DNA of 64,000 nucleotides from Oreohelix idahoensis (taxonomy: Eukaryota; Mollusca; Gastropoda; Stylommatophora; Oreohelicidae). The translations under genes were made by a program, and so were the position numbers. Shown here piece by piece: positions 21,492-33,149 of the stretch. Position 1 is the first letter of the stretch. Each line of letters begins with the position of its first letter. The stretch lies in NCBI GenBank assembly GCA_024509875.1, contig JAMPIV010021218.1, forward strand, positions 267,802 through 331,801, given 5' to 3'. The notes below the pieces were generated by a model. It ran no database searches. It was given only the letters and a program-made list of their open reading frames with translations, and was not told the DNA's origin.

Positions 21492-22348
21492 AGTATTCAG
21501 TGGGGTACTGGAAGATGAGACAGGTCTGTATTTCAGAGCTAGCATTTGCTGATGATGTTGTCCTGATTGCTAAATCAGAGACACATCTCCAATCCAACCT
21601 GCAAGTCTGGAAGGAAGAGCTGGAGAAGAGAGGGATGGTCATAAGCAGCTCTAAAACAAAATCCATGGTGATATCACGAGAAGAAAGAAAACATCAGATT
21701 AAGTTGGGAGAACATGTCCTGGAGCAGGTCGACCACTTTAAATATCTCGGAGCTATTATAGACCGAAAGGGGGGCATCAAAGAAGAGTTGGCCACTCGAA
21801 AAGCAGCGACTGGGAGACTTTATCAGGCCATAAATCGAGGATTCCTCAGCAAGAAAGAGGTTGGTAAGAAAACGAAGATGGCTGTATACCGCTCCAACTA
21901 TGTCCCAGTCTTGACATATGGATGCGAGTCATGGGCAATGACTACAACCCACAAAAGCCAGATTGAAATCTCAGAATTGAGGTATCTGAGGAAGGTGGTT
22001 GAAGTAACAAGAAGAGACATGGTCCGCAACCAAGACATAGTCAAGGCCTAAAATCCCACACCCGCTGCAGACCCAAATAGAACAGTCCCAACTAAGATGG
22101 TTTGGCCATGTCTGCAGAATGGGAGAAGATCGGCTACCACGACAAGCATGGGAAACAAAGAGCCAGGGATCCAGACCTCCAGGACGACCCAGAGTCCGCT
22201 GGGAGGACAATATTAGACAATCTTTGAAGGACCGAGGACTAGAATGGAACCAGGCCAGGAAAAAGACAGCCGATAGGATAGTCTGGCGCTCTCTCTTCCA
22301 AACCTCTACACCTCACGGTAGAAGAGGAACGACTAAGTAAGTAAGTAA
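21492..22348 (+). mobile_element. 5'-truncated LINE with GTAA tail, nested in copy 2 3' UTR
   Basis: Begins in the RT palm: SELAFADDVVLIAKSE contains an intact catalytic FADD. It continues with FKYLGAIIDRKGG and LTYGCESWAMTT to a stop at 22049-22051, and in another frame through LRWFGHVCRMGE and PPGRPRVRWEDNI to a stop at 22338-22340. The tail is (gtaa)n. A 13-bp repeat, gtaaaggacaata, flanks it at 21479-21491 and 22349-22361. It differs in sequence from the other LINE families here; clade unassigned. Confidence 0.85.
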
Positions 22349-22572
22349 GTAAAGGACAATAGTTATCTATATACAATATAAAAGAGCTATGCCAGTGGGA
22401 GTTTTACTCCTGGTAGGTTCAACCAAGCTGGACTGGTCTGTGTGGGTAGGGGTCAGACAAAAGCTGGTACCCTGGTCCTCCAGGATGGGGGTTTTAGCAC
22501 AGGGCTGACACCCATGTCTGTGTAAAAAAAAAAAACAATGAAGTTACGGAAACAACAATAAATGAACAAACT

Positions 22573-24480
22573 TTGCTGCGGAATGGACATTCGGAGTCTG
22601 TGGCTCGTATGACTGTCAGTGGTGAAAGCCGAAAGGAAGCCACTGACATGAAAACGGATGTCCTGACCGCAAAACAGGATACAAGAATAGGTTTTTGGAA
22701 TGTCAGGACAATGTACGAGACAGGTAAACTAAGACAGGTCACGGCAGAAATGAGAAACTATAGGTTACACATTCTAGGGATAAGAGAGAGCAGATGGACA
22801 GGGGCAGGAAAAGTTAAAACAGCAACAGAGAAACAGTACTTTACTCTGGAAGAGAGGATGGACAACACAATGAAGGCGTAGCCATTATTCTACAGAAAGG
22901 AATAGAAAGGACATTACTGGAATGGAAACCCATCAACAACAGACTGATAAGATTAAGATTGAGAGGGAGATTCACCAACACTACAATAATACAATGCTAC
23001 GCACCAACGAATGATAGCGATGAGGAGGTCAAGGATGAATTCTATCAACAACTGCAGAAAGAAATGGAAGACACACCTAGATATGGTCTTGTTATAGTAA
23101 TGGGAGACCTCAATGCGAAAGTTGGTACACACAATACATATAATGAAAGAACAATAGTGACATGCGGCAGCGGAACAGCAAACGAAAATGGGGATAAACT
23201 AATAAGTTTCTGTAGCATTAACAACCTGGTCATTGGAGGAACACTCTTCCCACATAAAGAAATTCACAAATTAACATGGGAATCACCAAATGGTCGGGAC
23301 AGAAACCAGATAGACCACTTCATGGTTAACGGTAGATGGAGACATGCATTACAAGATGTGAAAGTAAGAAGAGGTGCAGATGTGGGAAGTGATCACCATT
23401 TAGTAGTAGCAAAACTGAAAGTGAAACTAAGAAGGGCTGGACCAACTGTAACTACACAGAAAAGGTTTGACATCAGCAAATTGAAGGACCCCCTTACCAG
23501 AAAAGCTTTTGCGGCCGACATTAAGAAACGATATCAAATTGCCAAAAGACAGGAAAAGACATTGACTGATGATATAGACCAGAATTTCAACACCATTTCA
23601 ACAGTATATAAGGAAAGTAGCAAATCATGCTTAGGATTCCAGGAAAGGAAGAAGCAAGACTGGATAACACCAGAAACACTAAACACCATAAAGATGAGAA
23701 AGGAAATGAAAAGAAAGAAAACAGAAGCGAAGTCCCCCAGGTTAAAGCAACTATATAGCGAACAGTACAGTCAGCTGGACAAGGAAGTTAAACGCCAAAC
23801 CCGAGCCAACAAAAGGAATTTCCTGGACGATCTTGCAAGACAGGCAGAGGAGGCAGCACTGAGAAATGAACAAAGCACAGTATATAAAATAACTAAATTC
23901 ATCAGCGGAAAACGAGGTGCAAACAATATTACATTAGTAAGAGATAAGCAAGGTTATCTCATCACGACAGCAGAGGGACAGGAAACAAGATGGGCAGAGC
24001 ACTTCAGAGAAACTCTGAACAAGGAACCACCAGAGACACAATTGAATGTTCCTGAAGCTGAAAACGATCTAGATGTGAATACAGACATTCCACACAAAGA
24101 AGAAATCATCACAGCAATCAAAGGGTTAAAGAACGGCAAAGCTCCGGGCCATGATAACTTAAATGCAGAGCTATTTAAGACAGACCCTGAGCTAGCAGCA
24201 GAACTATTAGAACCACTATTTGCACAAGTCTGGAAAACTGGGACAACACCATCAGAGTGGAACAAAGGAATAATTGTCAAATTGCCCAAGAAGGGAGATC
24301 TTGCAGACTGCAATAACTGGAGAGGAATCACTCTTCTCTCAGTTCCTAGCAAAATACTAGGCAGGATAATTATACAGAGAATTTCAAAGGCAGTAGACCA
24401 CAAACTGAGGAAAGAACAAGCAGGATTTAGAAAGAACAGGAGATGTGTAGATCATATATTCACTCTCAGGAACATTATAG
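22573..24480 (+). pseudogene. RTE-like ORF: endonuclease and RT N-terminal half
   Basis: ORF2-type protein of an APE LINE. A first frame (22573-22881) gives TRIGFWNVRTMYETGK and GIRESRW (endonuclease motifs I and II). After a stop and frameshift the main frame runs from about 22959 with YAPTNDSDEE, VIVMGDLNAKVG, RNQIDHFMV and GSDHHLVVAK, completing the endonuclease. The connector and RT fingers follow (GKAPGHDNLNAELF, NKGIIVKLPKKGDL, NWRGITLLSVPSKI, EQAGFRKNRRCVDH). LINE sequence stops at the 13-bp repeat where another fragment is inserted, and motif A (NFVDFEKAFDSIH) is found beyond it at about 24978-25020. Confidence 0.85.
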
Positions 24481-24483
24481 AGC

Positions 24484-24933
24484 TTCATCATGTGACGTAT
24501 TCTTTCCAGAACATTGTCTCCATTACAGCTGCTCTGAACGCATCACGATTCTGGGCAAGTCGACCTGCATCAGCCAAAGACAAGTTCAGACTCTCTGTGA
24601 TGTCCTGGGTCCACCGTCGTCTAGGTCGACCCCTTCCCCTTTTTCCAGGGACCATGCCTTCCATCACTGTTTTTTTCCAGACTATTATGTCTTTTTATAT
24701 GACCGAAAAATTTCAGCTTCCTTATTGCGATGGTATTTAGGAGCCAATGTTCCTGTACGTTTAGTGAGTGCAGTACTTCTCTGTTGGTCTTTTTTTCTGT
24801 CCAGGGTATTCTCAACATCCGTCTGTAGCATTTCATTTCGAATGATGTAATCTTTTTTGCAACTGTTTTATTGAGTGTCCAAGTCTCGCAGCCGTATGTT
24901 GCTACTGGGAATATACATGCTCTGATCAGTTGT
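24484..24933 (-). mobile_element. 5'-truncated RTE-like fragment inserted in the RT of another LINE
   Basis: A 13-bp repeat, aacattatagagc, at 24471-24483 and 24934-24946 frames this insertion exactly. On the minus strand it encodes an RTE-like C-terminus: ATYGCETWTLNK, CYRRMLRIPWTEKKTN and LKFFGHIKRHNSLEK. The insertion splits the host LINE between FTLRNII and EQCSEW. Confidence 0.88.
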
Positions 24934-25028
24934 AACATTATAGAGCAGTGCTCAGAATGGCAAAGACAGCTTTACATTAATTTTGTTGATTTTGAAAAGG
25001 CTTTCGACAGCATTCATAGGGACAGTTT

Positions 25029-25631
25029 ATGGAAAATACTGAGGGCTTATGGAATTCCAAGCTGCATAGTGTCAATCGCAAAGACATCAACATCAGAATG
25101 AATAAGGCAAGAACAGCCTTCTTTAGCCTAAACAACATCTGGAAGTCCTCCCAATACAGCACAAGCACAAAATCAAGATTATATCAGAGCTGTGTGCTTT
25201 CTGTGCTTCTCTATGGTGCGAAATGCTGGAGAGTTACAGAGAAGGAAATGTCGAAATTGTCCTCTTTTCACACAACATGCCTAAGAAAAATTCACCGAAT
25301 CTTTTGGCCAAATACCATCACTAACCAAGATCTGCTTACTCGTAGCAAGCAAGAGGACATGCACACCATCATAGCTGGCAGACGCTGGAGCTGGGTTGGT
25401 CATGTCCTCAGAAGAGACCCCGATGCCATCACAAGAACAGCTATGCTTTGGACCCCTGAAGGAAAACGAAAGAGAGGCCGACCAAAAACAACCTGGCGGA
25501 GGACTGTGGAGGCTGAGATGCAAAGAATGAACCAAAGTTGGGGCACTGTACGAAGGATGGCCACCGACCGAGCAAAGTGGAATCAATTTGTTGTTGCCCT
25601 ACAAGACGCCACTAGGCGTGATGGTCACTGA
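25029..25631 (+). pseudogene. RTE-like LINE C-terminal part after an RT deletion
   Basis: Follows the deletion joint at about 25076. The frame reads KDINIRMNKARTAFFSLNNI, SVLLYGAKCWRVTEKE, RKIHRIFWPNTITNQDLL, WSWVGHVLRRDPDAITRT and GKRKRGRPKTTWRRT, ending at TGA 25629-25631. It is the C-terminal region of the same family as 455-1251. The joint is not in frame with the RT part upstream. Confidence 0.82.
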
Positions 25632-25688
25632 CTGCTTTGACGGTCGGCGGCTAAGGATCAAAGAAAAGAAGAAAGAAAAAGAAAGAAG

Positions 25689-25930
25689 ATACAATATAAA
25701 AGAGGAAATAAAGTGCACAAATACTAATATAAATTAAAATCAGCAACTGCAAAAGACAATAGTTATTTAAATTGAATACAAAATTAGTAAATAAAATGAC
25801 ACTAAATACCCCAATTATAACCAATTTTCAGGTTGAACAGGGTAGACCAAGATGGAATGAGAAGAAGCAATAACGGTCAGCTGTTAAGTGCCCGCTCTCC
25901 ACCCATCACCTCTTCAAAACAACAACAAAT
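25689..25930 (+). mobile_element. I-like LINE copy 2, end of 3' UTR
   Basis: Collinear with the 3' UTR of copy 1 (ccccaattataacca, aggttgaacagggtagacca, cccgctctccacccatca) and ends in an aacaacaac tail. It is the distal piece of the 3' UTR, which was split by two LINE insertions. Confidence 0.8.
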
Positions 25931-26075
25931 GATCATAACAATGGAGCAAAATAGTTTTCACTGTTTATCTTTGTTATTAGTTATATTAATTAAGATTGCT
26001 ATTGCTGTTCTACTTTATATCCTGTTATATTATACAATTTTTTTCACTTTTCTATCTTATTTCTAGTTATGTTGA

Positions 26076-27168
26076 GTTTATTTCTGCCTTGATTTGGAAA
26101 AAAAAGGAACAAACTTTTTTCTTGTAAAAATGTGAGATTTGAAAATCAGAGTTTGGCATTGGACTTCATGGATGGACCTGCATATTCATTAAGATTTAAG
26201 TAGAATATTTAGCAGTAATTTACTCTGGCCATTAATTATATTGTTGATTTACTCAGCTTACTACTAAAATCTGGCAGACGTATGAGGAAGACAAACTATA
26301 GAGACAAGGGGAACTAATAAGACCCAATCCCAAGTAGTTCTCTTGGGTCTCTGAACAGACAGAAAGAATAGGAATGCTATTTCTATGTGGCATGTTGTAA
26401 GAGGTCGCTAAATTAAAGCTGTTCATGGGGAGCTGTATCATGTAAAACAAATTGTTAGGAAACAAGCACTGCAAGGGCACATGAAGTTCTTTGTTATATA
26501 CTTCCTATACCAGATTCCATCTAGGATGGCACTCCCAAATGGGTCATAAAAGGGCATGCTTGCATTCATTTAGCCAGACACCTTTTGGAGTAAGAAATGC
26601 TAAGACATTATGTGAGAAGGCTAAAAAAAAACCAACATGAAGATAAAGTTGGCTTACAGAAAAGATAAAAATTCTGATTATGTTAACAGAAACATAAATT
26701 AGAACACTGCTAAAAGAATATAAAACCAAATTCCCTCTTTTGGAATTAATGAAAGCAGTTTTTAAGACCGAAGGTAACAATAAAAATGGATATCGGGCCT
26801 CTTTTTAAGACTTAAAGTGCGCATGTACCAAGTTCACTGCAACAGAGTTTAAGAACCAAAGTCATCCTTTCAGATTGGTTTGTTGCAATATCTAGAGGAA
26901 GCCAATAATGTTTTTTTTTATTAACACTGTTTATCATCACTGTTTAGATAAAATCACCAAAGGCTGTTCATATTTTTATTATGTAAATGAAGCGCTCTGT
27001 AAAATATTTATCAGTCAGTATTAATACATTTTCCTAACTTTAGATGTTTACAGCATGACTTGACACTTGATAACACCAAACTACAACAATCAGGTATCTG
27101 TGGAGTATGTTTTACTGGCAAGAAAAAAATAGAGATTGAATTTACAATTCAGTAAGCCAATACTTGAT
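26076..27168. other. unassigned stretch
   Basis: No gene, RNA or repeat family that I can support. The motif catgtaaaacaaatt near 26440 also occurs near 47215 and, as ttgtaaaacaaatt, near 47800, hinting at an undescribed dispersed repeat. Confidence 0.45.
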
Positions 27169-27169
27169 G

Positions 27170-27268
27170 ACAAGAACCAGACAAGTACCAGACAAGAACC
27201 AGACAAGAACCAGACAAGTACTAGACAAGTACCAGACAAGAACCAGACAAGAACCAGACAAGTACCAG
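27170..27268. repeat. 11-bp minisatellite inside a LINE remnant
   Basis: Nine tandem copies of gacaagaacca or gacaagtacca. The array runs straight into ccagtggaacaagagatgag, the coding sequence for the LINE motif TGQVPVEQEMRRR, whose codons for TGQVP are its evident seed. Confidence 0.9.
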
Positions 27269-27520
27269 TGGAACAAGAGATGAGAAGAAGACACTGGAGA
27301 TGGATTGAACAACATTGAGGAAATATGTTGATTGCATTACAAGCCAGTTCTTCTGGAATCCCCCGATGTAAGAGATAGAGGAAGACCAAAAAGCACATAG
27401 AGAAGAGAGCTGGAGACAGACTTGAAGGGGTTATGGAAAGACCTAGAGCTGATGGCACAGGACAAGAAGACTTGGCAGACATTTGTTGAAGGCCTATGCT
27501 CCTTGGGAAGTTGAAAGGTG
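27269..27520 (+). pseudogene. RTE-like LINE 3' end remnant
   Basis: Plus-strand traces of VEQEMRRRHWRWI, then, in shifting frames, the equivalents of GRPRSTWRREL and FVEGLCSLGS. It matches the 3' end of the intact LINE at 59727-62957. It is short and frameshifted. Confidence 0.75.
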
Positions 27521-27816
27521 ATGAATGAATTAAATTAAGCCAGTACAGCAGTAGAAACCATACAGAAATATGGCATTTCGTGATGCCATGTGTCACTTTA
27601 TCTTTCAGTGTATCGTTTCAGTTTAGAGTGATTGAATGTGTTCAAGTATTTGGATGGTGAGTGACAAAAATTGCTTGTGTAAATCATACGAGAACAAAAG
27701 ACAATGAAATGGCTCATGTAACAATCAGAAGGTCTTCAAGAACAAACTAAAACAGCAGGGAAATAAAAGTGAGAACTAAGCAAGACTAAATGTATACAAA
27801 TATTTTTGTAATGATA
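27521..27816. other. unassigned stretch
   Basis: Nothing recognised; anonymous AT-rich DNA. Confidence 0.4.
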
Positions 27817-28080
27817 AAAGTAAACGTAAAAGTTGTCCCAAATCAGATACTGCTGTAGGGGAATGAAGTGTTAGAGACTTTATTATACTAGGTTCAGCAT
27901 CGATAGGTAAAGGATGGGGGGGGGGGGGAACCAGTTCCTTCCTCGCTGCCTTTTCCCCCTAACTCAAGAACAACGTCAGGTACTCATTTACGGCAAGGTA
28001 GACGGGTGTGTCAGTATCAAGAATCGAACCTGGCACCTTTGCCACAAGAAACAACTCTGTCAATCGAGCCATAAATGGTT
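27817..28080 (-). mobile_element. tRNA-derived SINE
   Basis: On the minus strand, a tRNA-like head begins near 28080 with an A-box-like TGGCTCGATTGACAG and a B-box-like GGTTCGATTCT (plus 28019-28029). The body crosses a G11 run (27917-27927) and ends in a block (cagatactgctgtaggggaa, gtgttagagactt) also present at 55896-55962. This homology supports a shared SINE family. Confidence 0.65.
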
Positions 28081-28423
28081 AATGAATTTCTTAGGTTTAT
28101 CAAAGTAATGGTCCAACTACTATGAGGGACCCAGTCATAACATTCACACATTTATATTTTTGTGTAAAAGATATGAATATTTTTTATTAGTGACAATCAA
28201 CCATCCATTTTTATTCTAAGCAGTAGAATGTATGGAACATTTATCCTCTGATTTTTTTAGTGCATGTGGTACCAATAATAAAAGTGGACAGCTAAAACTT
28301 GTTTGTTTACTTTGCTTCGTCATTCCATATAAGTTGCTTTCATTTACGACAGTTCAAGGAATAATATAATGATGGTCTCCCTTTCCTTCCATCAGTCTGT
28401 ATACAGCAATTCATATCATAAAG
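28081..28423. other. unassigned stretch
   Basis: No supported feature. Confidence 0.4.
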
Positions 28424-28570
28424 CTTTACTCTTTGACTCCGGAACAACGCTCAGAGAGTTGGTCAGATTTGACACCCGTGCCAAAACAAATCTCTGAGTG
28501 TTGTTTTTAGTCTATCACGTATTAAAATTATGGAATAGGGTGAAAAATAATTGCGGAGTCAAAGAGTTAA
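28424..28570. repeat. hairpin-forming MITE candidate
   Basis: Outer inverted repeats actctttgactccg (28429-28442) and cggagtcaaagagt (28553-28566) enclose a second inverted pair, aacaacgctcagagag near 28443 and ctctgagtgttgtt near 28492. The ends read ttta and ttaa, which would fit a TTAA-target family only loosely. No coding capacity. Confidence 0.5.
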
Positions 28571-30084
28571 GAATTGTCATTTACAGATAGTAACAAATTT
28601 GACCAACCCTTCACCCTCAAACCAACTATCCTACTTTTCCCTCATTGACAATCACCTGTTTTTGTCAACAGCTGCTTTTTCAGTATTCACAGCCAACTTA
28701 TACACCGTACATACTCGAGTATTAGATGTTGGGAGTTGTTCGTGGTGTGTAATCATCTTGGCTGGTTTATTTTCGGTCGGGATGATTACACCATGTAGCA
28801 TACCAACTACACTTAGATGTGTCGCTATTTTATGATGACGCATTATACATAGTTACAAATCATGGCATTTGTGCCTACCAAATGTGTTTCTTAAAATATG
28901 TGGATTGGCCACCAGTGTATGTAGCAATAGTCTGCGTTATGGCTTTTGAGCCCATCGGTAGGGTTTCTACTTAACGTGGTTTTATCCACCCATCAGTGTA
29001 GTGTAAAGTGTGGTCATTGCTATTGTTTGAATTATTGATAAGAAGTGTTTTTAGGGACTTGAGTGTCTAAAAAAAGGATAAACAGTAATTGATATGATAT
29101 TGATAAATATGGCGTGACAAGCCAAATGAAATATAATATAAACTCAGAATCTAAATTGAGTCTAGCTTTGTTAGAATGTTTACGCAGACATAAATAAAAT
29201 ATGTAATAGTACACTTGAATAATGTTTTGACGTGATGGCAGATGATACATAGAAGACTATGTAGTCTGACAAGAATAGAGTCTATTGATTAAAAATAGCA
29301 AAGTGATGTTACAATGTTTTATTGCAACATGACTGTAGCTGTCAATAAATATAACCAGTCGTCCACGATCAAGTTCTTCTTATCGGTGATGTTTTGTACA
29401 ACATTATCAGCAGTGTTGGATTTTAACCATTACTTGTTAACCATGGCATTGATTTGACATTCAAATATGCATATGCTCTATATAAAACATATCTCAACAT
29501 AACTTGGTCATAAGATCGCGTGCATATCAGAATTAATAATAGATAAGAACAGATACGAATCCAAAAATAGAACTTTTGATAAAATAGAGAATAGACGTGA
29601 TTGAACAATGATAATGGTTAATACTAATAGTTTATTCAAGAGATCAAGTTTTGAATAATGGTGATAAAGCTTGCAACATTGAGAATCCAAGATTTTAACA
29701 AAACAAATCTTCAACATAAGTCAAGAAATGTTTCCTTTTTTTGGACCTTAAAGAACCTACCCTTGACTTATTTTCAAGTCAAAAAAAAGTTTATGAAGCC
29801 TTTCAGTGTTGCCCCCAGCCCTTACCGCTGCACACTGGTATCCTTCGGATATAAACTTGCTGCTTCATTAAATGTTTTTATCAAAATGTATTAAATAATA
29901 CATGTTTGAACTCCTATTAAGTCACAAATTTCAACTGGAGTACATCCTGTTGACCAGCCTCCTTCGTTTGATCTATCAACAATACCATTACTTCTTTCAC
30001 TAGATTCAGTTTTGTCAGTGTCACTCTCAGTCTAAATCATGTTCTTTTTTCAGTATCTACATATGATTCAGCTGCATTTTTAGC
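28571..30084. other. unassigned stretch
   Basis: I see no coding region or known repeat family. Short open frames here are below the length expected by chance in AT-rich DNA and have no recognisable motif. Confidence 0.45.
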
Positions 30085-30490
30085 ATACTGTTCAAATAAT
30101 AAATCACTTCTCACATCCAAAGCAAATATTCGACCGCCCAAAAAGCCTTGGCTTTAAAAATAAAATCATAATATCAATCACCTCCAAAAAAAAAAAACTC
30201 TGAAAAATGAAAGTATTTTAATGTAGGCCTACCAGAAATCTATTTATAACTTATAAGTCTCACTACATACCGAGATCTCATTGCTACTTAGCATCCTGAT
30301 CAAATAACAAGTCTTTTCTCAGATCCCAAAGCAAATATTTGACCGCATCGAAAGCTTTGGTTTTTAAAAAAATCATAATACCGATTGCCTCTTAAAAAAA
30401 ATTCAGAAAAACTTAAGCATTTTAATGTAACAGAAATCTATTTATAACTCAGGTCTCGCTAAATACCAAAATCTAAGTGCTACTTAGCAA
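30085..30490. repeat. ~200-bp imperfect tandem duplication
   Basis: Two diverged units, about 30112-30310 and 30311-30490, share in order: ccaaagcaaatattygaccg, aaatcataata, gcattttaatgta, cagaaatctatttataact and gctacttagca. Confidence 0.7.
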
Positions 30491-30601
30491 CGACCGATGA
30501 TAGTAATATAAGTATATGAGGAGAACTGCCGTAAGACGGGGGTAAAACAGTAGAATAGGGAAAAAACAACAACAAAAAACATACAAATAGTAATACGTCT
30601 T

Positions 30602-31999
30602 TGATAATACCACTTTCTCTATACCACTGATAAAAGCTAAATGATACCGCTATATTGTTAGGTTCAATGATATGTTAACGCCATTGTGTTATTCAGTGAT
30701 AAAGGCGTAAATGGGTTCTCCTTATATAGGCCACGCCCACCCAGGGCTATTTGTAAATATGTCCCTACTGATACTATGCCTAGAATGTTCAAAGTAGGTG
30801 TGTACTGGTGCATTCATCCATCACAGTGACACACATAGGATTCATGGATCGTTGAACGATGCGTAACGTTTAAAGCACAGTTTATTTACGTTACAATACG
30901 ATCACACTGACATAGACGACATACAGCATAAAGTACAAGCATCAATCACAGCGCCTAGTGGCGCACACCTCATAGAAATACACATCCACCATGTTCCTTA
31001 AAGAACTGCGTTCACCGCAGTTGTACATGCGGCCTCAAATACGGCCTCATACATATGGCCTAATCCAGAAAGACTGCCCACATCGCAGTGCTATTAAATT
31101 CATCCAATAGCGGTGCACTTCTTATAGAAGATGCACATCAACGATTTTCCTCAAAAGACTACGTCTCCCCTTCTCAACAAAGGCTGCTCCCGGCAGTTGA
31201 ATAATCATCGTCATCGCTATCCCTTCTTAAGGCCTAATAATAAATAGTGGAGCACATCCACAATATTCCTCAAATGAAAGACTGCGCACACAGCAGTCTG
31301 CAGTAATATAGCCTGCACAATATATATATATGGCCTAATCTCCTTCACGAAACTGTCTATGGCCTACAAAGTAATCTCTCTACCTCTCAGACTCTTCATA
31401 GCGCCTAATTGTAGACTAGTGGTGCACTTCTCATTGAACGTGCCCAATAACAAAATCTCTCATAAACTGTATCCACTGCAGTCATAAATATTATAGTACG
31501 TACCATCTTCAAATAGTCTAACACATGGAAGAATATTCAATATAGGAAGAATATTCAATATAGGAAGAATATTCAAATACAGGAAGAATATTCAAATACA
31601 GGCCTGTGCAAAAAGTCTCCACCGAGACACACATTGTGAAAAACACTATACATCTTTACCGAACACTGGTCGGGAACACACACTTAGAAAAAACACCAGG
31701 ATTGACTTCACTCCGTCAACGCCTAGAACCCCCGACTGCCAGCGGTCACCAAAACCCCGCTTAAACAGTCACAAGCCTTCGCTGTTCAACACAACTCAGT
31801 CAATTCACGGCCTAGCCGCGAGAACTATTCACAGCTCTACAATACAGAACAGCGCTCACGACGCTATCTGTACACCATGACTTCTTTCATATATTTATTA
31901 AAACAATTCACCGTTAATCAAGTCTACAAGCGATGTAACTCTTAATTTACTCTGTCCAACCCGTATACAAAGGATCACCTCCGTTTTTTGACCTTAACA
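30602..31999 (-). repeat. G1 3' LTR
   Basis: 1398 bp from tgataatacc to gaccttaaca. By eye it differs from the other LTR at roughly a dozen positions, mostly transitions. It contains a four-copy 18-19-bp repeat (gaagaatattcaa(t/a)atag type) at about 31526-31602. Confidence 0.9.
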
Positions 32000-32280
32000 T
32001 ACTACCACCACCCCGGAGAAAAAAATGATTTATCATTTTTTTGACAAGAACTACATCAAATAAAAATGAGGGGTCAGCTAAGCTCTAAAATACTCATACA
32101 AAATTTAGCTTATGTTAAGGTTATAATAATACATCGACAAAAAATATAAGCAAGTGTACAATAAAACAAATTATACACAATAATCTGCTAAGTACACTAA
32201 ATAATCAGTTTCAAACAAAGTAAAGTATGATCACTGTAGACCAAGTAGTATACAATAAATAGAAAGTAACAGACAAGTGT

Positions 32281-33143
32281 CACAGCGTCCGGCTGCCGTC
32301 ATCACATCAGAATCCTGGTTAATACTGGTGCGTATACTCTTGCCGATTCCTGATCTCTTTGTATACCCGTTCTTATCTCTATTTCTAAGGTGAGGCCTCA
32401 TTGGTTGTCTATATTTTTCTTTTCTCTCACTCAGTCCCGCCTCTCGCACTGAGTGGAACTCAAGTTTTCCTGTTGTCTTGCTCTACTCCTCTCGACAGGA
32501 GTATTATCTCTAATGGTTCTCGTTTGACCTAGGTTCCTTTGTCTGTATTGACCTTCACCTTGTGGTGGAACATTGTTTCTTCGGTGAGTCTGTTGAAATC
32601 CTCTCGAAGGAAATTCTCCCATTCCTTGTCTATCCAATCTTCTTCTCTCCTCAGGTCCCCATCTATCTACTCTAGGCGGAACATTTTCCCGATTGAAGTC
32701 CCATTCTGGATTTCTACCTCTGTAGGTGGACCTATGGTTGTACTCTTCATCCACCATGTTTCCACGTTTGTATTCAATGCCTCTTTGTGGTTGTCTAAAC
32801 CCCACGGAAGCATCTCTCTCACTTGTATGCCTATAATTTCTATCTTCCTTCAACTCGTTTAGTCGTCCGTTATGACTCTCCATTTTCCGTTTATTACACA
32901 CAGCTGCCACATGTCCCTTAGCATTACACAAATAGCATCGTTTTTCTTCTGCTATCTGTATAATTCCCCTCCGGTTTTCTCTGCCATTGTCACTTCTATC
33001 CTGCTTGCTCTGATACCCAAATGAGGCCTCACCTTAGAAATAGAGATAAGAACGGGTATACAAAGAGATCAGGAATCGGCAAGAGTATACGCACCAGTAT
33101 TAACCAGGATTCTGATGTGATGACGGCAGTCGGACGCTGTGAC
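32281..33143. repeat. fold-back inside G1: 120-bp inverted repeat around the zinc-knuckle segment
   Basis: 32281-32403 and 33024-33143 are near-perfect reverse complements (for example ggtgaggcctcatt near 32390 and aatgaggcctcacc near 33025). They enclose a 620-bp stretch encoding the Gag zinc-knuckle region. One arm directly interrupts the RT reading after YIDDILI. The arrangement puts a gag piece downstream of RT. Confidence 0.85.
32431..33010 (-). pseudogene. displaced Gag zinc-knuckle segment of G1
   Basis: The frame reads EEKRCYLCNAKGHVAAVC, a canonical C-x2-C-x4-H-x4-C zinc knuckle that binds genomic RNA in Gag, then a long arginine-, asparagine- and glutamine-rich tail. Normal Gypsy order places this between the Gag helical part and protease; here it lies 3' of the RT, inside the fold-back. 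Confidence 0.75.
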
Positions 33144-33149
33144 ATGTGG

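Larger units (their letters stand above)
22387..25688 (+). mobile_element. RTE-like LINE, full-length ends but internally deleted
   Basis: A 16-bp repeat, atacaatataaaagag, flanks it at 22371-22386 and 25689-25704, placing it in the 3' UTR of I-like copy 2. The 5' UTR (22387-22560) has the ctcctggtaggttcaaccaa type leader. It runs through EN, the RT N-terminal half, then a 3' part from 25077 to a stop at 25629-25631, and an A/G-rich tail. Motifs B and C of RT are deleted at about 25076, and another LINE fragment is inserted at 24484-24933. Confidence 0.85.

Noticed and set aside
23954..24403. 149-codon minus-strand frame
   Set aside because: Antisense shadow of the LINE RT coding region.
27170..27268. 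CRISPR-like array
   Set aside because: Units are 11 bp without spacers, in an animal genome and within LINE coding sequence.
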